Assembly: GCF_029210385.1 (NCBI RefSeq)
Contig: NZ_JARGDQ010000002.1
Location: 186,001 to 250,000 of the forward strand
Length of the DNA stretch: 64,000 nt
Reading direction: 5' to 3'
Origin: Desulfurivibrio dismutans
Lineage (GTDB): Bacteria > Desulfobacterota > Desulfobulbia > Desulfobulbales > Desulfurivibrionaceae
The position numbers and the translations under genes are program-made. Under the pieces are notes generated by a model that saw nothing but the letters and a program-made list of their open reading frames with translations, was not told the origin of the DNA and searched no databases. Shown here one piece after another: positions 55,452 to 63,395 of this stretch (within the stretch, counting starts at the first letter, position 1; each line of letters starts with the position of its first letter).

Positions 55452-57185
55452 TTATGGCCTGCCGACCGGGGGGGTGTTGTCTTGCTTAACCCCTATAATA
55501 GTGTCTTTTTTCCAGTGTTGATCGTCGGCCTGGGGGTGGTCGCTGAGGTAATGCAGCCCCCTTGATTCTTTGCGGCTTAAGGCACAGCGGACGATCAGCT
55601 GGGCTATCAGGGCGATGTTGCGGAGTTCTACCAGATCAGGGGTCAGCAGGTAATCCTGGTAGTGGCTCTCCACTTCGGCCAGAATCGGTCCCAGTTGCTC
55701 CTGGATCAGGTGCAATCGTTTCTCGCTGCGGACGATGCCGACATAATTCCACATCAGCCGTCGGATCTGGTCCCAGTTGTGACTGATCAGCACGGCTTCT
55801 TCAATGGGTCTGGCCCGGTCGGCCCGCCAGGGCATGATGGCGGGAAAGGTCTGCTTGGCCAGCCAGGGCCAGTCTTTTCGGCACTGTTCCGCCGCCCGGT
55901 GGGCAAAAACCACCGCCTCCAGCAGGGAGTTGCTGGCCAGGCGGTTGGCGCCGTGCAGGCCGGTGCAGGCGGTTTCTCCCAGGGCGTAGAGATTTTCCAG
56001 ATCGGTGCGGCCCATCAGGTCGGTTAGTACCCCACCGCACATGTAGTGGGCTGCCGGTACCACCGGAATCGGCTCCCGGGTGATATCGACTCCCAGACCC
56101 AGGCAAGTCTGATAGATGGTGGGGAAACGCTTTTTGAGAAAGTCCGCCGGCTGATGGCTGATATCTAGAAAAACGCAATCCTCACCGCTGGTCTTCATTT
56201 CCAGGTCGATGGCACGGGCCACGGCATCGCGGGTGGCCAGATCCCCGCGGGAATCATACTTGGTCATGAAGGCCAGGCCCCGGCGGTTGACCAGACGACC
56301 GCCCTCACCCCGCACGGCTTCGGAGATCAGGAAATTTTTTACCCGCGGATGATAGAGACAGGTGGGGTGGAACTGGACAAACTCCAGGTTGGCCACCCTG
56401 GCGCCGGCCCGGTAGGCCATGGCAATACCGTCACCGGTGGCGATGTCAGGGTTGGTGGTGTAGAGGTAGACCTTGCCGGTGCCGCCGGTGCAGAGCACCG
56501 TGACTCGGGCCAGCCGGGTTTCCACCTTGCCGTTTTGCCGGTTTAAGACGTAGGCGCCAAGGCAGCGGTCATGAAAAGTCGGCCCCGGTGGGTCGGTGAC
56601 CTTCTTGGGCCGGGCTGGTTCTTTGTTTTCCGCTTTGGAGGCCAGCAATAAATCCACCGCCAGGTGGTTTTCCAGGATGGTGATGTTGGGCTCCTCGGCA
56701 GCTTTTTGCAGCAGACTCTCCTCGATGCTGCTGCCGGTGCGGTCCATGGTGTGGGCAATGCGCCGGGCGGAGTGGCCCCCTTCCCGACCCAGGTCGAGTT
56801 CTTCTCCGGGCTTGCTGCCCGCCTGAAAGGCCACCCCTATGGCCATCAGCTCCCGGACCCGGGCCGGGCCGGTTTCCACCACCATTTTTACCACCTCCTC
56901 ATGGCAAAGTCCGGCCCCGGCGGTTAAGGTGTCGGCGATGTGGGCGGCAAAGGAGTCTTCAGGCGAGAACACGGCGGCGATGCCACCCTGAGCCAGGTTG
57001 GTGGCGGTGTCCAGCCGTTTTTTCTTGGTCACCAGGGTGACCCGGCCCAGGCGAGCGGCCTTCAGAGCGAAGGAAAGACCGGAGATGCCGCTGCCGATGA
57101 TCAGAAAATCCGCTTGCTGTTCCACGCCGTTACTTTCCTTTATGGTGACTTTCTGGTAGGTTGAAGCCCCGCGGTGGGTCGGCAC
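55452..57185 (-). CDS. nadB: L-aspartate oxidase
   Basis: 577 residues. The FAD-binding motif is FLIIGSGISGLSFALKAA near residue 28. The succinate-dehydrogenase-like substrate motifs follow: TNLAQGGIAAVF, HSARRIAHTMDRTGSSIEESLL and YMCGGVLTDLMGRTDLENLYALGETACTGLHGANRLASNSLLEAVVFA. It oxidises aspartate to iminoaspartate in NAD synthesis, using fumarate as acceptor in anaerobes. About 20 extra residues (ASKAENKEPARPKKVTDPPGPT) form an insert near 200. The N-terminal 25 residues are not conserved and a later start is possible. nadA and nadC are not adjacent. Confidence 0.94.
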   Translation of the reverse strand: MPTHRGASTYQKVTIKESNGVEQQADFLIIGSGISGLSFALKAARLGRVTLVTKKKRLDTATNLAQGGIAAVFSPEDSFAAHIADTLTAGAGLCHEEVVKMVVETGPARVRELMAIGVAFQAGSKPGEELDLGREGGHSARRIAHTMDRTGSSIEESLLQKAAEEPNITILENHLAVDLLLASKAENKEPARPKKVTDPPGPTFHDRCLGAYVLNRQNGKVETRLARVTVLCTGGTGKVYLYTTNPDIATGDGIAMAYRAGARVANLEFVQFHPTCLYHPRVKNFLISEAVRGEGGRLVNRRGLAFMTKYDSRGDLATRDAVARAIDLEMKTSGEDCVFLDISHQPADFLKKRFPTIYQTCLGLGVDITREPIPVVPAAHYMCGGVLTDLMGRTDLENLYALGETACTGLHGANRLASNSLLEAVVFAHRAAEQCRKDWPWLAKQTFPAIMPWRADRARPIEEAVLISHNWDQIRRLMWNYVGIVRSEKRLHLIQEQLGPILAEVESHYQDYLLTPDLVELRNIALIAQLIVRCALSRKESRGLHYLSDHPQADDQHWKKDTIIGVKQDNTPPVGRP

Positions 57186-57368
57186 TGGGCGTCGTCGGGC
57201 GGGGGTCTGATGTTGCCATTTTGGATGTTAATGTTGCCGGCGTCGCAAAAATCCGCGTCGCCGGCTGGGTGCGCACTGTAGCTCATTGTTTTGGTGTTAC
57301 CGTACAACACGCTTAGCGTTTTTTGCGAGTCTATCAACGTTAAGTTTATCAGTATCAGGGTCATTTTT

Positions 57369-58001
57369 ATGAGTGAAATCAAGCTGGTGGTTTTTGACTG
57401 CGATGGGGTTATGTTTGATTCCCGCGGGGCCAATCGAGAGTATTACAACCGTATACGGGCCCATTTCGGGCATCCGCCCATGGACGAAGAGGAGTTGGAG
57501 TACGTCCATATGCACCGGGTGGAGGATTCCGTTCGCTATATCTTCCGTAATTTTCCGGATGATCTGCCCGCCGCCGCCAGCTTTCATCGTGAGCTGGATT
57601 ATACCCCCTTTCTGCGCTACATGTACATGGAGCCTGACCTGATCCAGTTTCTTGATTATCTGCGGCCGCAACGCAAAACCGCAATCAGTACAAATCGTAC
57701 CACCACCATGCCCATTGTGCTCGAAATGTTTCAGCTGGCCCCCTTTTTCGACCAGGTGGTGACGGCTCATGATGTGGCCAACCCCAAGCCCCACCCCGAG
57801 GCTTTGGAGTGGATCATGGAGAACCTGGGCGTTGGCCCGGACCACACGATTTACATCGGTGACTCCCAGGTGGACCGGGAGCATACCGCCGCCGCCGGGA
57901 TTCCATTGATCGCCTTTAAAAATCCGGCGCTTAATGCCGAGTACCACGTGGCCAGTTTTATGGAGATCGTTAAGCTGCCGCCCTTTTGCGGTGGTCCCTG
58001 A
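57369..58001 (+). CDS. HAD-family phosphatase, phosphoglycolate-phosphatase-like
   Basis: 210 residues from ATG 57369. HAD motifs: I, VFDCDGVMFDS (nucleophile Asp and acid-base Asp); II, ISTNRTT; III/IV, KPHPEALEW and YIGDSQVDREHTAAAG. A helical cap lies between motifs I and II. The family dephosphorylates small metabolites such as phosphoglycolate or beta-phosphoglucose; the exact substrate is open. It is followed 22 bases later by an unknown gene. Confidence 0.85.
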   Translation: MSEIKLVVFDCDGVMFDSRGANREYYNRIRAHFGHPPMDEEELEYVHMHRVEDSVRYIFRNFPDDLPAAASFHRELDYTPFLRYMYMEPDLIQFLDYLRPQRKTAISTNRTTTMPIVLEMFQLAPFFDQVVTAHDVANPKPHPEALEWIMENLGVGPDHTIYIGDSQVDREHTAAAGIPLIAFKNPALNAEYHVASFMEIVKLPPFCGGP

Positions 58002-58023
58002 GTGTTGGGCGAAAGGTTGAATT

Positions 58024-58524
58024 ATGAAACTGGAAAATCATCATCAAATGCTGGCGCTGGCCCCCGATGCCCCCCGGGCGGAGGCGGCCGTGCGCCGTTT
58101 TTTTGCGCGAACCCAGTTGGTTCGTTACGATTTGGTGGAGGTGGCGGAAGCATCTGTGCTGCCCGCTGCCGACCCGGCTTTCTGGCCGGCCATTGACCAG
58201 GCGATCAGCCGTAACCGGCAGGTGCTGCAGGAGATCATCGAAGAGCTGAAGAAAGCGGGTATCCGTTCCGTTGATGACCTGGCCGTGCTGCCGCAGGGTT
58301 ACCAGAGTAAACTGGCCCATACCGCCACCCACCTGCTCGACGGCTTCTTCGGCATCGACAGCGCCTTTTTCAGCCTGGTGGAGGATTCCCACTGGATCTC
58401 CGAAGCTTTAGGCCAGGAGATCCGGCGGCACCCCGATGAATATTATCTGCTGCCGGTGCGTGGTGAGTTGCAGATAAACCGGCAACAGCAGCTGGTCAGC
58501 ACCTTCCGCCGTTTTGAGTCCTGA
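58024..58524 (+). CDS. Conserved-looking protein of unknown function
   Basis: 166 residues, soluble, mostly helical, no signal peptide or membrane segment. The second half (KLAHTATHLLDGFFGIDSAFFSLVEDSHWISE...YYLLPVRGEL) is rich in aromatic residues and has a possible metal-binding HTATH. No family is recognised. It lies 22 bases after the HAD gene and is probably co-transcribed with it, and convergent with the CooT-type pair. Confidence 0.6.
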   Translation: MKLENHHQMLALAPDAPRAEAAVRRFFARTQLVRYDLVEVAEASVLPAADPAFWPAIDQAISRNRQVLQEIIEELKKAGIRSVDDLAVLPQGYQSKLAHTATHLLDGFFGIDSAFFSLVEDSHWISEALGQEIRRHPDEYYLLPVRGELQINRQQQLVSTFRRFES

Positions 58525-58548
58525 GCCGTGCTGCTCCAGGGGTGGCGT

Positions 58549-58800
58549 TCAGTCCTGATGGTGGTGGTGATGGTGCCCCCGGTGGGTCGGTCCTCCCGCC
58601 TTGACCAGGGCCTCTCCCAGCAGCCGGTCCGCGTCTTCCAGGAGCTCGGCAGCCCGATCGATGAGTTTGGCTACTTCGTTTAAGTTTTCGTTGCGGGCGG
58701 TCGAGCTCCACCGGCGGAACTCGGTGGCGTGCCCCTGGTTGTGCTCGATCCAGTGGGGCAGGAGAACCCGTAGTTTTTCCTCTGCTTGCTTTTCCGTCAT
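58549..58800 (-). CDS. Small helical protein with His-rich C-terminus, downstream of CooT-like gene
   Basis: 83 residues. Helical body with HWIEHNQGHATEFRRWSSTARNENLNEVAKLIDRAAELLEDADRLLGEAL, ending in THRGHHHHHHQD. The run of six His and neighbouring His is a likely nickel or other transition-metal site. It starts 12 bases after the CooT-like gene on the same strand, so the two probably work together. The tail is genomic, not an expression tag, because it lies in an uninterrupted native operon. Confidence 0.7.
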   Translation of the reverse strand: MTEKQAEEKLRVLLPHWIEHNQGHATEFRRWSSTARNENLNEVAKLIDRAAELLEDADRLLGEALVKAGGPTHRGHHHHHHQD

Positions 58801-58812
58801 GTCAACCGGTCC

Positions 58813-59007
58813 TTAAAGTTTGTTGGTGAGAATGACCTTGCCGGCCAGAAAGTCGATGCGGCTGATTACCGCCCCATCGATCAACTTGGGTTCCTCAAAC
58901 AGGGTACTGATTCTGACTCCGTTGCTTTCCACTTCCAGCTGGGAGACGTTTTCCGCTATCAGTTCTTCCTTTTCCTGCTGTTGGTGGACGACGCTTATCT
59001 GGCACAT
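58813..59007 (-). CDS. CooT-family nickel-binding protein
   Basis: 64 residues beginning MCQISVV, with Cys2 as in CooT, whose Cys2 is the nickel ligand, and the family pattern (KEELIAENVSQLEVESNGVRISTLFEEPKLIDGAVISRIDFLAGKVIL). CooT helps insert nickel into carbon monoxide dehydrogenase in Rhodospirillum; relatives occur widely in anaerobes with nickel enzymes. Together with the following His-rich protein it suggests a small nickel-handling unit; the client enzyme is not in the window. Confidence 0.85.
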   Translation of the reverse strand: MCQISVVHQQQEKEELIAENVSQLEVESNGVRISTLFEEPKLIDGAVISRIDFLAGKVILTNKL

Positions 59008-59152
59008 GAATTATGGTTCCCCGTGGGTGGTGTGATGATTCTTCAGGCCGGGCTTTGCGGTTAGCCGCACGTTCTACGAAACCGACCATTATAAGCAATA
59101 CAAAAAAGCGTTCACGAGCGCAACCGCTACCCGCATGAAATGGTGACAAAAA

Positions 59153-59584
59153 ATGCAAAAAATATCTCAACCCTGGGGTGATTTAAGTAAGGCGCGCCGG
59201 ATGCTGGCGGCGGCTGAAAATATCGCCGTCGTCGGGCTGTCGCCCAAAAAGCAGCGCCCCAGCAACCAGGTGGCTCGTTATCTGCTTACCCAAGGATTCC
59301 GGGTGGTGCCGATCAATCCCGGCCAGGAGCAGATTCTTGGCCTGCCATGTTTTCCTGATCTGACCACCGCCGTTAAGCAGTTGGGGATCCGGATGGATCT
59401 GGTGGATATTTTTCGTCGTGCCGATCAGGTCGGGCCGGTGGTGCGGGAAGCTATCGCAGTGGGTGCCGGCGGCATCTGGATGCAGGAAGGGGTGGTTAAC
59501 CACGAAGCGGCTCGGGCGGCGGCGGCGGCGGGCCTGGAGGTGATTATGGACCAGTGCCTCAAAACCATTCACGAACAGCTGTGA
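59153..59584 (+). CDS. CoA-binding domain protein (YccU type)
   Basis: 143 residues. A Rossmann-like CoA-binding domain: ENIAVVGLSPKKQRPSNQVARYLLTQGFRVVPINPGQEQILG, then MDLVDIFRRADQVGPVVREAIAVGAGGIWMQEGVVNHEAA. Related to the N-terminal domain of ADP-forming acyl-CoA synthetases but stand-alone, with no known reaction. It precedes hisS by 139 bases and is divergent from the nickel pair. Confidence 0.88.
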   Translation: MQKISQPWGDLSKARRMLAAAENIAVVGLSPKKQRPSNQVARYLLTQGFRVVPINPGQEQILGLPCFPDLTTAVKQLGIRMDLVDIFRRADQVGPVVREAIAVGAGGIWMQEGVVNHEAARAAAAAGLEVIMDQCLKTIHEQL

Positions 59585-59723
59585 CCGACGTCTTGAGCTG
59601 AGCGTAACATTCTGCAGCGGCGACATTTCTTGACTTTTTCCCCGGCGTGCGCTACTAGTCCATGTTTTTCGTGTTGGTGCCGAATCGATTTTGATCAACC
59701 ATAGGGACAGGAAAACCTTACTT

Positions 59724-60974
59724 ATGCAGGCCCTGAAAGGATTTAAAGATATTCTGCCCGACGAGGCGCGGCTCTGGCAGCGGGTGGAGGGTACCGCCCG
59801 GGATATTTTCCGGCGTTTTGGTTTCGAGGAAATCAAGGTGCCGATTCTCGAGAAAACCGGGCTTTTTGCCCGCTCCATCGGTGAGGCCACCGATATCGTC
59901 GAAAAGGAGATGTACACCTTCAGCGACCGCAACGGCGAGTCCATCACCATGCGGCCCGAGGGTACGGCCCCGGTATTGCGGGCCTTCATCGAACACGCCC
60001 TGCACCTGCGCCGACCCATCAACCGCCTCTTTACCGTGGGGCCCATGTTTCGCCATGAACGGCCCCAGAAAGGGCGGCTGCGGCAGTTTCACCAGTTGAG
60101 CGTCGAGGCCCTGGGGGCCGATCATCCCCGGCTGGATGCCGAGGTGATCGCCATGGCCCGCCAGTTGCTGGTGGAACTGGGTTTAAAGGCCGAACTGCAG
60201 CTCAACTCCCTGGGTTGTCCCGACTGCCGGCCGGCCTACCGGGCCAAGCTGGTGGAGTTTCTGAGCGGCCACCGGGAGCAGTTGTGCGAAGACTGCCGCC
60301 GCCGGGTGGAGAGCAACCCCCTGCGGGTGCTGGACTGCAAAAGCGCCAACTGTCGACGGCTCAATGCCGAAGCTCCGGCCATCCTGGGCTCCCTGTGCGC
60401 CCCCTGCGACCAACACCTGGCCCGGGTGCGCCAAGATCTCGACGCCCTGCAGATCCCCTACACCATGAATCCCTTCATGGTCCGGGGGCTGGATTACTAC
60501 ACCCGCACCACCTTCGAGTTGCTCACCGACGCCCTGGGCGCCCAGAGTGCGGTGGGGGCCGGCGGCCGTTACGACGGCCTGGTCAAGCAGCTGGGCGGGC
60601 CGGACCTGCCCGGCATCGGCTTTGCCATGGGTCTGGAACGGCTGGTGCTGCTGCTCCAGGAGCAGGAACAGGCCGCCGCTGCCGGCCCCGATCTCTTCCT
60701 GGCCTGCCTGGGTGAGCCCGCCGCCGCCTACGGCTTCACTCTGCTGCAGAAATGCCGGCTGGCGGGCTTAAGCGCCCTGATGGATATTCAGGGCCGGGGC
60801 CTGAAGAGCCAGATGAAGCAGGCCGACCGCCTGCATGCCCGCCATGTGCTGATCATCGGCGAGGATGAACTGAACGCCGGCCAGGCGGTGCTGCGCAACC
60901 TGGACAGCAAGGAAGAGCGCCAGGTGGCCCTGGATGATGAATTAACGGCACTGCTGCCGCTGCTGCAGAGTTAG
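59724..60974 (+). CDS. hisS: Histidyl-tRNA synthetase
   Basis: 416 residues from ATG 59724 (an ATG at 59691 would add 11). The class II motifs are clear: motif 2 with FRHERPQKGRLRQFHQLSVE, the histidine-specific RPEGTAPVLRAFIEH and GLDYYTRTTFEL, and motif 3 GFAMGLERLVLLL. The anticodon-binding domain follows (GLSALMDIQGRGLKSQMKQADRLHARHVLIIGEDEL). A hairpin repeat starts ten bases after the stop. Confidence 0.97.
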   Translation: MQALKGFKDILPDEARLWQRVEGTARDIFRRFGFEEIKVPILEKTGLFARSIGEATDIVEKEMYTFSDRNGESITMRPEGTAPVLRAFIEHALHLRRPINRLFTVGPMFRHERPQKGRLRQFHQLSVEALGADHPRLDAEVIAMARQLLVELGLKAELQLNSLGCPDCRPAYRAKLVEFLSGHREQLCEDCRRRVESNPLRVLDCKSANCRRLNAEAPAILGSLCAPCDQHLARVRQDLDALQIPYTMNPFMVRGLDYYTRTTFELLTDALGAQSAVGAGGRYDGLVKQLGGPDLPGIGFAMGLERLVLLLQEQEQAAAAGPDLFLACLGEPAAAYGFTLLQKCRLAGLSALMDIQGRGLKSQMKQADRLHARHVLIIGEDELNAGQAVLRNLDSKEERQVALDDELTALLPLLQS

Positions 60975-60983
60975 CAAGCCGGT

Positions 60984-61088
60984 GACTGTTCAGTAGCACC
61001 CCCGAAAGCGGCGATCAGGTCGGCTTGAGTACCTGGTGTGTGCTCCGCCGACTTGGCTTACCGCAGCCTGGGCACTGCTGAACAGTTG
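60984..61088 (+). repeat. 109-nt hairpin family, copy G
   Basis: It has the same apical subtype as copy F (CGGCTTGAGTACCTGGTG...CGACTTGG). Arms GACTGTTCAGTAG and CTGCTGAACAGTT pair over about 12 bases. The inner stem is shortened (GCGG/CCGC). It separates hisS from aspS on the same strand. Confidence 0.78.
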
Positions 61089-61167
61089 CAACATAACTGA
61101 AAACCATTAACACTCGATAACTAATTAACTTATTTCGGATTTTACTTAAATCTTAAGGAGCATCACC

Positions 61168-62949
61168 ATGGAAGCCATGGGCAACCTGCGGCGCAGTCAT
61201 CACTGTAATATCTTGAACGCCGAGCATATCGGCCGGGAAGTCACTCTCATGGGCTGGGTGCTGCGGCGCCGGGACCACGGCGGGGTGATTTTCATCGACC
61301 TGCGGGATCGCCGGGGTATTACCCAGGTGGTCTTCAACCCGGAGACCAACCCGGAGGTCCACGCCAAGGCCCATGCCCTGCGCAGTGAGTGGGTGCTGGC
61401 GGTGCAGGGGGTGGTCCGGTCCCGGCCCGAGGGGATGACCAACCCCAAGCTCAAGACCGGCGAGATCGAGGTGATGGTCTCCGAGTTGAAGATCCTCAAT
61501 CAGAGCCAGACCCCGCCCTTCCCCCTGGATGAGGAGATCGATATTTCCGACAATCTGCGCCTGCAGTACCGTTACCTGGACCTGCGCCGGCCGGCCATGG
61601 CCGCCAACCTGATGTTGCGCCACCAGGCCTGCCAGGCCATTCGCCAATACCTCAACGGCGAGGATTTTCTGGAAATCGAAACCCCGGTGCTGACCCGCTC
61701 CACCCCCGAAGGTGCCCGCGATTACCTGGTGCCCAGCCGGGTCAACCCGGGCCGCTTTTTCGCCCTGCCCCAGTCGCCGCAGCTCTTCAAGCAGTTGCTG
61801 ATGGTGGCGGGCATGGACCGCTACTACCAGATCGTCCGCTGCTTCCGCGACGAAGACCTGCGGGCCGACCGCCAGCCGGAGTTCACCCAGGTGGATATGG
61901 AGCTCTCCTTTGTCGGCGAGGAAGAGGTGATGGGAGTGGCCGAGGGGATGATGCGGGCCCTGTTCGCCGCCACCCTGGGCCGGGAGCTCTCTCCCCCCTT
62001 CCCCCGCATGACCTACGCCGAGGCCATGGCCCGTTACGGCACCGACCGGCCGGACACCCGCTTCGGCCTGGAACTGGTGGAATTGACCGCGGTGGTAAAA
62101 AACTGCGGCCTCAAGGTGTTCCGTGAAATCGCCGACAAGGGCGGGATGATCAAGAGCATCAACGCCAAGGGTTGCGCCGATTTTTCCCGCAAGGACCTCG
62201 ATGACCTCACCGCTTACGCCGGCCAGTTCGGGGCCAAGGGACTGGCCTGGGTCAAGATCAAGGAGGGTGGCGAGTGGCAGTCGCCCATCGCCAAGTTCTT
62301 CACCGAGGAAGAACGGCAGGCCATGATGACCACCATGCAGGCGGAAAAGGACGACCTGCTCTTCTTTGTCGCCGACCAGCCGGCCATTGTCCATGGCGCT
62401 CTGGCGGAATTGCGGCTGGAGTTGGCCCGACGGCTTAACCTGGTGGCCAAAGACGACTTTTCCTTTGTCTGGGTCACCGATTTCCCCCTGCTGGAATACG
62501 ACCACGAGGCCAAGCGCCACGTGGCGGTGCATCACCCCTTCACCGCTCCCCACGAGGAAGATCTGCCTCTGCTGGACAGTGATCCGGGCAAGGTGCGCAG
62601 CCGGGCCTACGACCTGGTGCTCAACGGCACCGAGATCGGCGGCGGCTCCATCCGTATCCACCACAAGGAGATGCAGGAGCGGGTCTTCACCGCCCTGGGG
62701 ATCAGCCAGGAGGAGATCAACGACAAGTTCGACTTCCTGGTCCGCGCCCTGGAGCTGGGCGCCCCGCCCCACGGCGGCCTGGCCTTCGGCTTGGACCGGC
62801 TGATGATGATCATCGCCGGCCGCGACAGCATCCGCGACGTGATTGCCTTCCCCAAGACCCAGAAGGCCACCTGCCCGCTGACCAACGCCCCGGCCCCGGT
62901 GGCCCGGCGGCAACTCACCGAGCTAAGCCTTAAGCCCGACTGGCAGTAA
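61168..62949 (+). CDS. aspS: Aspartyl-tRNA synthetase, probably non-discriminating
   Basis: 593 residues, full bacterial type with the inserted GAD domain. Motif 2 is [23 protein letters not shown] and motif 3 [14 protein letters not shown]. In the anticodon domain [16 protein letters not shown] carries His at residue 37 and RPEGMTN carries Gly in place of Lys. From known work on the Pseudomonas enzyme this His/Gly pair marks enzymes that also charge tRNA-Asn, which then needs GatCAB. That inference rests on two positions. The start follows TAAGGAG. Confidence 0.96.
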   Translation: MEAMGNLRRSHHCNILNAEHIGREVTLMGWVLRRRDHGGVIFIDLRDRRGITQVVFNPETNPEVHAKAHALRSEWVLAVQGVVRSRPEGMTNPKLKTGEIEVMVSELKILNQSQTPPFPLDEEIDISDNLRLQYRYLDLRRPAMAANLMLRHQACQAIRQYLNGEDFLEIETPVLTRSTPEGARDYLVPSRVNPGRFFALPQSPQLFKQLLMVAGMDRYYQIVRCFRDEDLRADRQPEFTQVDMELSFVGEEEVMGVAEGMMRALFAATLGRELSPPFPRMTYAEAMARYGTDRPDTRFGLELVELTAVVKNCGLKVFREIADKGGMIKSINAKGCADFSRKDLDDLTAYAGQFGAKGLAWVKIKEGGEWQSPIAKFFTEEERQAMMTTMQAEKDDLLFFVADQPAIVHGALAELRLELARRLNLVAKDDFSFVWVTDFPLLEYDHEAKRHVAVHHPFTAPHEEDLPLLDSDPGKVRSRAYDLVLNGTEIGGGSIRIHHKEMQERVFTALGISQEEINDKFDFLVRALELGAPPHGGLAFGLDRLMMIIAGRDSIRDVIAFPKTQKATCPLTNAPAPVARRQLTELSLKPDWQ

Positions 62950-62993
62950 ACGTGCAGCAGCACCGCCAAAGGCGGCGATCGGGCCCGGCTTGC
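62947..62993 (+). repeat. 109-nt hairpin family, copy H (left half only)
   Basis: It starts on the aspS stop codon: AAACGTGCAGCAGCACCGCC...GGCGGCGATCGGGCCCGGCTTGC follows the family to the point before the apical GCGTAC, then stops. A possible right-end remnant, GCAAGCGAGTTGCACGTT, is at 63191-63209, beyond the three-way-junction element, as if that element had landed inside it. Confidence 0.65.
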
Positions 62994-63030
62994 TTATTTG
63001 CAGGCACTCAGGGAGACCCAAGGATACGCT

Positions 63031-63239
63031 TTTGGTGGTGGCCAAGGGGTGGGGGCCGCGGCAACCGGTAGCGGCTCATTCTCGGCGGGCATCCATGCCC
63101 GCCTCCGAGGCGGCGGCGGCCTCCTGCGCGTCCATGCGCCCGGCCGCCGCCGAACCCGCCGCTACCGGTTGCCGCGGCCCCCGTCCAGGCTGCAAGCGAG
63201 TTGCACGTTGCGCTATGGTACCCACCTAGCACCACCAAA
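63031..63239 (+). repeat. Three-way-junction element, copy 2
   Basis: A perfect 24-bp stem joins 63051-63074 and 63159-63182 (arm begins GGGGGCCGCGGCAACC). Inside are two hairpins: GGCGGGC-ATCCAT-GCCCGCC (63084-63103) and an 11-bp stem CGGCGGCGGCC/GGCCGCCGCCG topped by GCGC-GTCCAT-GCGC. An outer 10-bp repeat TTTGGTGGTG/CACCACCAAA (63031-63040, 63230-63239) frames it. The core shares TCATTCTCGGCGGGC, GCCCGCCTCCGAGGCG and GAACCC with the element at 44.4 kb. The remaining gap to 63395 shows nothing recognisable. Confidence 0.8.
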
Positions 63240-63395
63240 GGACGTTACCAGGTTTCAAGATCGCCTCTCTCTTGTTTGTCTGTTGCCGGTTGTGATAAGC
63301 TTGGGCCAAGTCTTCAATCATGTGGCCCGCTGCGTTACGCTGTAAACGATTCATGGGGCTGCGGGGTAAGTCGATCACGGCTTTGGGAGGTTATC

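Noticed and set aside
58549-58584. Six consecutive His codons as a cloning tag
   Set aside because: The gene is in a native operon next to a CooT-like gene with no vector sequence; a metal-binding tail is the natural reading.
61153-62913. A 586-codon open frame on the minus strand
   Set aside because: It is antisense to aspS, which is certain; the predicted protein is Gly/His/Gln/Val-rich shadow sequence.
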